A stretch of 64,000 bases of DNA from Aplysia californica (taxonomy: Eukaryota; Mollusca; Gastropoda; Aplysiida; Aplysiidae). Positions 47,838-58,900 of the stretch are shown here, one piece after another. The notes beneath the pieces are model-generated. The model was not told where the DNA came from. It worked only from the letters and a program-made list of their open reading frames with translations, and did not search any database. Numbering within the stretch: position 1 is the stretch's first letter; each line of letters starts with the position of its first letter. A program made the position numbers and the translations under genes. The DNA is taken from the NCBI RefSeq assembly GCF_000002075.1, contig NW_004797295.1, positions 2,230,367-2,294,366 on the forward strand, in the 5' to 3' direction.

Positions 47838-48295
47838 CATCATCATCAATGCCTTTCACCCCTGGCGGGGTATAGGCCTCATACAAGCTCCTTCTATTTA
47901 TCTCTGTCCTGAGCCATCCTTCCAAGCTCGTTCCTAATGAGCTTCATCTTTCTCATGTTCCTTTCCCTGTATCTCCAGGTTTTCCGTGGCCTGCCCCTGC
48001 CTCGTGCTCTTGTGGGTTCCACTACAGTGACTGTCTTGTGATGTTTCCGCTGGGCTTTCTTAATGTGTGTCCCATCCATCGCCACTTTCTTAGTTCTATT
48101 TCTACTCCTATATATCCTTTTGTCCTGTACTTTCCCACAGCTCTTCATTTCTTATTCTATCCTGCCACTTTATTCTTAGAATACTCCTCATACATCTGTT
48201 GATGTAAGTATGGACTTTATTCAGTACTGTCTTTGTTGGCTTCAAAGTTTTGCAACTGTAGAGGAGCAGAGGCTTGACGTTGGAGTTAAAGAGTC
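47838..48295 (-). mobile_element. 5'-truncated LINE C-terminal fragment with 11 bp target duplication
   Basis: 458 bp on the minus strand between perfect repeats GAAATGGATAT (47827-47837 and 48296-48306). It encodes FNSNVKPLLLYSCKTLKPTK, then INRCMRSILRIKWQDRIRNE and ELWESTGQ, then GRGRPRKTW, then [16 protein letters not shown], and ends in (GAT)n. This is the region downstream of the reverse transcriptase domain. There are frame changes between the first and second blocks. Confidence 0.85.
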
Positions 48296-49094
48296 GAAAT
48301 GGATATGGACAGCACAAAATTGCAGATCCAATATTTATTTTGTTTATAATTCTTTTATTGGTTTTTTTTTTTAATTTGAAGGCATTCTTTTCAAATTGTT
48401 TTGACAGCTGAAAAATGGCCTTCGTAGGCAACAAATATACTATATATCAAGACAACTGAGTGACTCTAAAATGTCTGTTTTAGCTAAGCGTGCAATGAGC
48501 AGTAATGCACTCTTCTATTTTGTTGCTCAGGTTTTGTTGAAATTTATTTGAAATCTAATTTTCAAAGTGTATCTATTTAACAATTTCTTAAATTTTAAAT
48601 ATTGTTAGATCCCTTCGGTCTTGGAAGTCACAGTCAAAGCTCAGGTTTTTGCCCTGAACTTAATCTGAATTGTGTCGTTTTCATCACTGAAAAACCTTCT
48701 TGAACCATAGTTAATATATGCCAAGTCCTTAGAGTTTAAGAACTGGGAGTACTTCCCTTGGCTAGCTGGCTGGGATAAAACTGGAATGTGTGCTGAAGGA
48801 GCCTTGGAGAGGCATGCCTTCGCTATGGTGGTCTTCATGAGTACAAGCTCTCCAGTATGTTATCAGAATATCAAGTATTGTTTATTCCTGGCCTTGACCT
48901 CGCTTTTTATTGTATTTTCATGATTTCTGTCACTACTAGAAAAGAAAATAACTTCTTCTTTGCTATATATTATATAATATATATATGAACCAGGAAGAGT
49001 TACTCTTCATTCACTGTGTCACCTTAGACTTTAAAATATTTTTTTAAAACAACTACAATATACTTACATTCATGTAGAACTTTTTTTTAAAAAT

Positions 49095-49141
<47 letters not shown>

Positions 49142-49499
49142 TTTTAAAAATTTAACGCTTTTTGTCTTTTGGGGTCTGCTAATTACACATGCTTACAGAA
49201 ACAAAAAATGTGTACCCATACAAAATCTAGGTGTGCAAATAACAAACTTTGATTGGACAATACTTTTTCAGAGAAAAAATAACTTTAAGTCATTCATTGT
49301 CAGCAGAGCAGAACAATAATATGATTATATAAAGATATAACCTTGGAGTAACCAAAATAGCCCTAAGTGTTCCCTTTGTTCCGCTTGAGCGATTCTGTCC
49401 TTTATATCTTGCTGAAGATACTAAGCTGGACAGATCAGGGCAAGGACATACTGTCCCTCTTGCTTTTCCCTATCTTCTATCTGTGTTTCTCTGTTGCTC

Positions 49500-49623
49500 T
49501 GTCTCTCTCTCTCTCTCTCTCTTTCTCTCTCAATTTTATGGTTTCTCTATCTCTCTCTCTCTCTTTCTGAAGTCTTTGTCTTTCTGTTTCAGTCTGATTC
49601 TCTCAGTCTCTGTCTGTGTCTGC

Positions 49624-49690
<67 letters not shown>

Positions 49691-49735
49691 CCTCTCCCTC
49701 TCCTTCTCCCCTCCCTCCCCTCCCTCCCCCACCTG
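49500..49735 (+). repeat. CT-rich low-complexity region
   Basis: Interrupted (CT)n tracts with a pure run of about 65 bases at 49624-49688, then CCCTC repeats. Frames through it read as Ser-Leu or Arg-Glu dipeptides and are artefacts. Confidence 0.85.
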
Positions 49736-50503
49736 TCTCTCTCCTGGGTAGATTTGTCTAGTGTGACAAGGAAGATTAGTTTACTTGGCCCTGTGCACGA
49801 CCTCCCACTTCTTCCACCCCTCCCCTTCCCCTTTTTTTCCATGGCTCTGTCAAGTAGAGACAAAGAGTGTGCCCAGGAATGGTACTTCATGGCAGGTAGG
49901 TGAAAGGGAATGGAGGAGCAGAGAAAGGAGGGGTAGCCTGGGGAAAGATACAGACCAGGAAGAGTTTAGACAAGACTTCTCTTACCTATTGTGAGACCTG
50001 TTTACACTTGTTGCCTACAGGGAGAATGCCTTTGTTGTGACTTGTACACAGGTGCTCCCTCAGGGAAAATTACCTACTTTGTTTTATTCTTACTTGCCTG
50101 TGTGTATTCAGTATCAAGTAAGTGCATCCCAGATCTCATTGTGTGCTTGATGGCTGAACCTACTTGTTCTGTTTTCTGTGTGTCTGTGCATCTATAAACA
50201 GCTATTATTCTGCTATAAATTTCTGTGTGGAGATTTTTATGGTGTTTCTGTATCTCAGTTTTTACATCATTATTATTCCTGTGTCTGTTACTTTGGAGGA
50301 TTTTGTTAGATTTTTAGAGTTAATCAGTAAGAAATGTAATGTTATCTTCATTTCTAAGTACATTTTGTTATATATTTAGGTGAAGGAGATGGGGAGAGTG
50401 TGTGTATGTGTGTCTATATTTATTATTGTATACCTCACATTTTGTATTTCCTTTTGTCTAGACAGAGCTGTGGAACTGTGTGAGTAAATAAACTGCGGTT
50501 CAA

Positions 50504-50533
50504 ATGATCTATGAGCGCTGCCCAATGGGATGA
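50504..50533 (+). promoter_or_regulatory. Upstream open reading frame of RhoBTB
   Basis: ATG at 50504 opens a nine-codon frame (MIYERCPMG) closed 9 bases before the RhoBTB start. A second ATG at 50511 opens a frame that runs over the main start out of register and stops at 50561. Both lie after a likely 3' splice site ending at 50460 (TTTGTCTAG), so they would be in the mature leader if that exon is used. Confidence 0.45.
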
Positions 50534-50542
50534 GCACCAACC

Positions 50543-52972
50543 ATGGTCAATCAAAGTCTGACCGGCTTTGAAGAGGTCATCAAGTGTGTTATTGTGGGAG
50601 ATTCAGGCGTTGGAAAAACATGTTTGAGTTGTGCGTATGCCTGCAATGCTCAATACAACTTGCAGAAGTTGGTGAAGACTCACCAGGCAACGGTGTGGGC
50701 GACTGACCATTACCAACATGACAGGGAGGTTAGTTGAGGTCTTGATTGTTTTTGAATGATGTGTATCTTCAGAGAACTCAGCTTATATTTGCTTCAAAGG
50801 CCATTGTTTCACATGGTACTGTCTCTCTTTAGTTTTCTCATATCTTTGTGATGCATCTATCTTCTTTTCAGTTTTTTCAGTTTAGTACAGGGTTTTACGG
50901 CGCTCGCAACTGCATATCTATCTTCTTTTTTGATATTGCTCTATTTGGTCCTCTGTCACACTTATCAGCTGTCTACAGGGTCAGCTTTAAAACCAAAATC
51001 CAGGACACATTTCTAATCAGATTTGAGGATCCTATTACCAATTTTTCCAGACCCTTGTTTTTGAAGTTTCACACGGTCTCTTTGGAAATGAGGAATCGTT
51101 TTTTGTTTGTGTTTATCTGCTAAATGAAGGTTATAACTTACTTTTTCTTTATCTCTGCACAGTCATAAAAAGCACATTAGCTTTTAAGTTTGTGTATCAC
51201 ACAATTTGATAGCTGAGGCTTTGTTAGCATCAAGTGTTAGAAGACAAATTGGCTGAATAGAAAGGAGAAATAACCTTCTGTATATTCGAAGAGTTAACAA
51301 TACTAAGAGAGGTATGTTTGATGAGCACCATGAGTAGGAAACCCTTAGTGACCCTTTTCAGACTTTGAGAGCCTTTTAAATATTACTTTGAAAAGGACTT
51401 CATTTTCACTATCTTTCCTTCTTTTACTTTTAGCCTGACTTTTTTCTCACAAGTACAAAACTGCAGACCAATCAGTTGCAGATATCTGCACAATGCATGC
51501 TTTGACAGCATAGACAAAGTGAAGCTACCCCCACCTTCTCTTCTCTCTTAAAAACAGAGCTATATGTCATTGTGTTGACAAGGTAAGCTATGGTTTCTGG
51601 CAGGTTGACAGCTGAGGTCAAGGGTCACTTTGGAGATGACAGATTAGTCCGACTGGGTCAGGGTCAGGGTTTGCCTACCTGGACAGTTACTTGTCACAAA
51701 TACCTTCATCCAATGTTTTCATCCTGGTTAGCTGACTTCCTCTAAGTGCAGTTAATAATATGTCCCAGCTTTTTTTGTGTGTATGTGTGTGTGTATGTGT
51801 GGGTTTTTGTGTGTGTGTTTCAATCTATCAGCTGGGGGTCCAATCGAGCAAAAAGTAGACCCCTCAAATCTCAGCATTCAAATATTAAAAATTCATATCT
51901 TGTAGGGCAATAAACTCATGTAAAGGGTTCCCCTGTTCTCACTTACATCTTTCACACACACAAATAAGGTCTCCACTGTAAAAGTTGACTTATTTTGATT
52001 ATCATATACTCAAGTGACATCCAATCATTGCAAAGCTGTCAATTCTGACACTTGTGAAAGCTCTTTAAAAAAAAAAGACTGAAAGTTATCCACTGACCAT
52101 GGTTGCTCATGAGCCTAACTCAATCAACTGAGAATAGGAGGTAAACACCTTACTTGTTTCTTTTTGATTGAGAAGCTTTGCCCACCCTGCCCTCCTACCC
52201 CGACACTCGCTCAAAAAAGAATTGCTCATGATCTTTTGTAATATTTTCAGAACCAGCATCTCATATGTGACTGCAGTGTGTGTTATTCTAGAAGACACAG
52301 TTTTCTGTTGTAATTACCAGGCACAGCCATCTTTGTGATATATGAGCATGTCTGTGTGTATTTTTCAGATCTTGGACAGATCGTGGTGTGATATAGATGG
52401 CTGTCAGGTGTCGATCCGGTTGTGGGACACCTTTGGCTACCATGACAAGGACAGGAGATTTGCTTACAGGGGGTAAATGATTTAGTAGTTATTTTGCATC
52501 AACAAAAAAAGACTTGGGTAGAAATATAGATTACCCCCCATCCCACTATAGCAAGCACGGTGTAACAGTTTGTGGAACAATATACAAAACACAGAATTGA
52601 TAACGTAACTTAAATTTACTCAAATCTGTCCTGAAAATATTTCCTTTTTTTAAAAATAGAATGAATGAGAATGTCAGTTGCATTTTGACAGTAAGTTGTG
52701 TGGTTGTTTAAACCTTGTCATTTATTTCCAAAGTGTAAACCATAGTCCACAAATTGTCATGATTTATCTCCCTGTTTCAGAGCGGATGTCATTGTGTTAT
52801 GCTTCAGCGTCATGTCTCCTGTTTCTCTGAAAAACGTGCACCGCATATGGCACCCAGAGATCCGTCGCTTCAGCCCTGGAATCCCGATTGTATTGTGTGG
52901 CACACAGGCCGATCTACGCTACATGTGCCACGATGAGAATTATCTCAGTATGGAGAAAGGTTTGCTGTACAG
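50543..52972 (+). CDS. RhoBTB: RhoBTB exons 1-3: GTPase domain
   Basis: Residues 1-160. The P-loop is GDSGVGKT (19-26), with Ser where Ras has Gly12. [12 protein letters not shown] matches human THVPTVWAIDQY in switch I. Switch II reads [16 protein letters not shown], with DTFG for the usual DTAG and no Gln at the Ras-61 place, as in human RHOBTB2 (LWDTFGDHHKDRRFAY). GTQADLRYM stands for the TKxD guanine motif. These departures are normal for the family and predict weak or no GTP hydrolysis. Confidence 0.93.
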
Positions 52973-55900
52973 GTGAGGCCAAGTCTTAACAGGGAGCAAG
53001 CAGAAGAGGGCATGCTATACAGAGGCTTCACTGTGAACCTTTTTTTGTGTGCATTGTTTCTGCTTGTTTTTTGTTTTGTTTTTCCACGATTGTGTATTTT
53101 ATTTTCTTACAACCTCTTCTGCATTTTTGTTATATTCAAGAAGTTATCTACAGACTGGGCTGGTAGCTATTTTGCAGTTACTGCCCCGAGTCTTATAAAA
53201 AGTGTCACTAGTGAAGTTTTCTATTCACCTGGGAACTGAACCAGACATGATTTTTTAAGTTGTATTCTCAAAGCAGTTTGGAATATTGGCCTTGCTCCTG
53301 TCATTTTGCAGCCATGATATCCCATTGCTGAAAAATGTTTCTTCTGCATTTTATGTGATATATAATAGCTGATGACACTGAGACAACATCTATTGCATTC
53401 TATTTCATCCTGTTAACCTGTGAGCTGTAGTTTCTAATAGCTTGCCAATAGTGTGTATATATTGCTATTGGTGAGGTCAGACGCCACGTCATGTTTTTCA
53501 TGTAATAGAATACTTTCCTTTCTTTTTAGCCCAAGTTTGTTAAAGAATGCTGATGCACATTTTTGTATGACTACCTGAGGTCAGTATTTATTTCAAGATT
53601 CTGCAGCCCGGAAGAAAAACAGTTATTTTTTGTTCACTGGGACATCCAATTAAAATTATTGCATTTGCAGATAGAATATTGGTACCATCATGTTTCAAAA
53701 GGTTAATAACTCTAATTCTGAGAATGTGGGCAAGGATGACAAGAATGGTCCTCATAGGGACTATGTATATCTTCTTCTTGTAGCAACAAATAATAATATA
53801 TGGCTTTTATGTAGCACTCAACCACAATTAAAGTACACATTATGGAGAAAAGAGTGCTTTACAATAGAACAGTAACATACAATCTTAGGACGTATCTGTT
53901 TGTCTCATGGACGTCTCCTCTCTATAATTACATTTCCCAGGCATATTTCTCCAGAGGACCTCATCACACCAAGTGTGGGGCGTGAGGTAGCCAGAGACAT
54001 TAGCGCCCCCTATTATGAGACAAGTGTTTTGACACACTTTGGTGTTCAGGATGTGTTCATCAATGCAGCCAGAGCTGCCCTTTTGGAGCGGCGCAAAATA
54101 AAATTCTGGAACACACAACTACGCCGCATACAGCGACCTTTGCTGCAGCCACCCATGAAGATGCCGATTCCCACCGTACCCCGCATTCAGATTGCGAAAC
54201 CCCTGCTCAAGTCTGATATTTCTGCTCTGCTCACCAACAAGTCTGAATGTGATGTGACGTTCTTAGTCGGTCATGAAACCATCGAAGCTCACAGGATATG
54301 CCTCACCGTGGCCTCCACGTTCTTTCAAGATCTGTTCTCCCTGGAATCACTGGCTAAACTGCCAGCAAGACGGAGGAGGAAAAACTCACACTTGCGACGT
54401 CAGTTTCCAAAGAGGTTCAGTCATACAGACAGCGAATTTTTGCTTGACAGTGATCAGGAGTCCCTAAGCACTGACACCGATTACGACTCGAGTGTGCAAG
54501 GTTCTGCAGGTGACAGTTACCTTGCCAACAACTCAACCAGTGGCTCTCGTCTAAGGCTTCCCTTGATTATTCCTTACGATCACCGAGCAGTGGAGCTTAT
54601 TGAGATTCGTTATGAGGAAGACGCTGTAGACCCGAGTCACCGTTGCTTGCAGACGTATGTGCGGATGTGTGAAGAAATCTCCGCTCGATCCTTCCATGTG
54701 GTTATTGAGTACCTCTATACAGGCAGCCTTCGACCATGTGAGGTGAACCTAGCTCAGGTCCGGAAAACTGCTGATTTGCTACAGGTATGTAAATCTTTAA
54801 CTAGTAACATCTCAATGCCTTGCTGGAGGTCACTGTCCATTTTCTTAATTACGTGATGAGATAAAGAAATTCTCAAGTATTTTGTTATATATCAAAACTG
54901 ACATAGTCATACCCTCCTGGGACAACTAGATATTTTACCACTTCAGAAAAACTGATTCACAGGTTTTTTACATTTGTTTTAATGACTTTAATGGTAAGGA
55001 CAAGGAAAAGAGAATCATTTGTTGGTTGTTGTGTTTTTTTTGTGGGGGGGGGGTGTTTTGTTTTTTACTCGAGCTCTAAGTTTCTTCTCAAGAGAGAGTG
55101 TAATCTAAAGTTGCTGAAAAAAACAAAAGACAACTAAGTCTTTGAATTTGAAAAAGCTGACTCTGAATACTTTCAACAAGCTAAATTTTCTTTAAAAATC
55201 TGTTAAGCTTTTAGAGAATGGGAATTCTCTATAAATGCTTTCTCACCCCTGGTGTCTTGAGCTCTTTTAATTTCTCCTCAGCCTTTAGCTCTTTAATGTT
55301 TCATTCATATCAAAGATGAATGTGCTTGTATGAGGGACAATCTTGTTAATTCTGGTTGGAATGTATCTCTTGTTTAGAAAGCTAACTGGAACAGAATTGG
55401 GCATTATATGTTTTGTGGAATAATAAGTTTTGAATTCTTGTAAAGTTTTGTTGGTCTTTGCAGTACAGACTTGATATTTGGAGTTGTACTTTGTATAACT
55501 ATGGTAAAGGATGATAGACCCAGTTCTCTAGCCCTCTCTCTTCGTTGTTTTTTGTCAGTGCATGTAGAAAAAATTATGGGTGATGGACACATGAAGCATG
55601 TGTTATCCATTCAAAATTCTCCATTGTTCTTTCTAGAATAATTGATTTCAGATGTCTTGTACAGTGAAACTCAGATACAAGGAAGGCTTTGGGTGGGGCT
55701 CATTGCGGGTGAAAAATATGAAGCCACATCAGTAGGGGCTGTTTGCTCTGCAAGCAACTTCGATTTCATTGAGTAGGGAGTTAAATCATTTACATGTTCC
55801 ATAAATAAGAGTTATTTTTGTTGATTGTAAATTGATTTTTTGAATTGGGGGACTGTTTTCCTTTCATTGAGTCTGAGTTTGTTGAATGGGAGTTAAACTG

Positions 55901-58900
55901 TATGAGTAGTGCATTTACAATTCAGTCGAACGTGCCTTAACGGAAACTTGTGTAAAACGGAAACCTGTCTTAACGGAATCTCCCCGCTCCCCCCCTTGAT
56001 ATATTCCTCTTTAATTACCTGCATAAAACGGAAACCTGTCCAACGCGGAAACGGAAAGAAAAATCCGCTCCCTTCTGAGGGTTTCACCTGTCTAAGACGG
56101 ACAATGCTTTGCCCGCTCAGCCCTGATTTGAATCAAAACTTGCAAGTTTGGTTCTGCTGGCTCTAAACTTAACACCATGGCCATGCGGCTGGGCAAGGAA
56201 GGGGAGTAGGGGTGCAATGGGGGTAGAAGTTACCCCATCTTGTGAGCCCTGAGCGATACAGATGGTCAGTGTAGTGTGGGTGTGATATCTCACGACTGCC
56301 CGTGAGAGTGCTCAAGTAGCGAGCCTCTACGGAAACTTTCCTGGGTAGCCAGAAGCCAGAGGTGTGAAATTAGATTGACCAATGCCTGCCACCCTGATCA
56401 TACGGCCAGCCGAGAAAAGAGTTCCTCGAATTGTTGTTACATTGATGGCAGTGACGGGTGGCTTTGATGGGTGGGACTACGGGTGGAAGCCAAGGAGATG
56501 TTCAAACATTTCTGTTTTTAATAGGTCAAACAGTGGTCCTATGAAACGCAAGCACTGGTGGTAATTGGATACGTAAGACTGACGCATGTCACTATCAGAC
56601 AGGATAGCAGCTGAGAGGTGTGAAGTTTTGACCACTGCTTGCTGATCGGACAAGTGATTCTTGATCCCGCCGGCTGGGCCTTTGAACCCCCCCCCCCCCC
56701 CTCCACCTCCCCCCTAAATTCCCCTGTCTAAGATGGGAAAATGTCTGAGACTTAATTTTTTTCCCGCTCCCTTGCGATTCCGTCTTACACAGGTTCGACT
56801 GTATGAATAAATGTGTTTTGGGACAGGCCACATTTTGCCTTTGGAATTGAGACAGGCGACTGAATTATGTAATGCTTGTGGTCTTCAGGTAAATATTGAG
56901 AGAGTTTACATGCTCTGAAGTATTTTGTAATGAAAGATGATGATCAGTTTGTCTTTATATATTATACATATGTATTATGTGAGTCATTCTGAATGTGATG
57001 AGACGGTAGGGGTTTTGACTGAGTAGAAAAAGGTAGAGGACTTACCTCGGAATCGGCTTGTTCACAATCCAAAAAAGTTGACCCTTCTCCAAACAATCCT
57101 CACTAGTCACCAATCTCCTTCTCCCCACCCATGTCTATAAAATTTACTTCTCAGCAGTAGAATTTTACTTTTCCCTTAACAAGCACAGCTACTTCTTTTG
57201 GGGGTTTTTTCATGTGCACATCTCTGTATTCACCACTGAAATGAGAATTTATCAGCACTGATTTGTTGTTTGTGTACCAGTTGACAGATTTGGTAGTTGT
57301 CATTGATAACGTGCTATCAAGCCAAGACTTCCTCAACATCGAGATGGACAAACAGTTTCATGAGAAGAGAATCTTCAAACTTCGAGAGCTGGCCTTGCAC
57401 AAGGATTTTTTGTCTGGTAAGGAAAAGTTTCTTGGGTTTTGTCTCCCCATCAAACTCCTTCCTCCTATCCCCCTCCTCAACTGTCATTACCATTAGTCCA
57501 GCACACCAGCTCTCAGGAAAAATTGTTCGGTTCTTTTCAGTTGTAGCAAAAATCTACGAAACTCCAGCCATTCCGTGTTGTCTATAATTGAACTTAATGT
57601 TCATTTTGATATTTATTTTATGCAAACAGGTTGAATAATTGCCGTGTTATAGGGAAATTTGTGATGCTGAAAAATTCAAAGACAAAATAATCAGCACACA
57701 GATGTAGAATAGTCTTCTGTATACTTAAAGTTAAGGGAACATGACAGTCAGTGGGGATAGGATTTACACAAGTTTATGCAGTTTTTACTTAAATGTCAGC
57801 TGTGCAGTATGTGCCTCCCCTCTGCTTTATTATGGTAACACAGAATTAACAAGCCATCCTAGGAGTCATTATGTTTGTCTTCTTTGAACGGGTTCCCACA
57901 AAGAAAGATTGTAAAGCTTCATGTTAATTCATAGATTTCTGTCGTACAGATATCACTTTTGAAGTGGACAATGGCTTGGTGTCTGCCCATAAAGCCCTTC
58001 TCATGGGACGCTGTGAGATGATGTACGCCATGTTCAGCAGTGATTTTATTGAGTCGGCGTCTGATGTTGTGAGTGGTAGTTAGAGTATTAATATATACAT
58101 ATATAATACCCAATATTTGAAAATAACAATATCATGCTGTTTTGTGATTTCTAAAACTTGCTGTTTTCAAATTCAAAGAATGGAAAAACTGTGTGTGGAG
58201 TTTTTTTATAACTTATATTAAATGCAAAAAGACAAAAGTATAATTCAACTAATTTGCTGGAAAGAAAGAGTAGTAAATGTTGACCATAACAAGGCTGAAA
58301 GTGTTTTCTAGCTGACATTAAGTAAAGAACAATGAGCCTAAATTCTTCCTCAGTTTCTTTCAATTGCTGTCCCTTTATTCAAATTTTAAACAGTATGTTA
58401 ACTTGAGATGGAATGCAGTTTTCATCAAAATTTAGAAGTGGTGTAGGGAGAGTTTATATATAGTGCATGAAACTGTAGACTGGCCACTTTTACTCCCTAT
58501 TGCAGGCAGTTTAGGTCATTTCAAAGGCTGAACTGTTGGTCCTCAGTTTTGACTCTAAGCTGAAAGAAAAGGCATCATCCTCTTAGATTCGAACCCTGGA
58601 ACTCTGCGTGTTGGCCAAGCTGATCTCTCATCCTGGTCATAATTATAAGTTGCAACATTGGACTTGCAAACAGTTAATAGTTATTCAGCACAACATGCAC
58701 TAGTAAATTTTCAATTGATCAATCACAAACTTGTGTCTCAAAGGGAAATGCTTTGAATGGTGTAATTTCTTTATGTTTCCTTTATCAGTGTCTTACACTT
58801 TCACTGGGTCAGTACACTTTTCTTCTACTTAAATGAAAACTTTTTTTCTATCTCTCTATTCTTTGATAAATGCTACCAAAATGTTCTTAGTTTGATGTGC

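Larger units (their letters stand above)
43045..50460. other. DBNL-RhoBTB intergenic space (divergent)
   Basis: No gene was supported in 7.4 kb. Contents are T-rich and GTT-rich low complexity (43640-44240), an M442 element split by a hairpin element (46571-47252), a LINE tail (47838-48295), a (TA)n run (49099-49133) and CT-rich runs (49500-49735). The frame at 45446-45685 on the minus strand has no recognised motif. The RhoBTB 5' exons and promoter must lie near the right end but were not resolved. Confidence 0.6.

Noticed and set aside
49483-49761. Ser/Leu-rich and Arg/Glu-rich frames
   Set aside because: They come from CT microsatellites.
54273-54467. 64-residue plus-strand frame
   Set aside because: It is a shadow of RhoBTB exon 4 in another frame.
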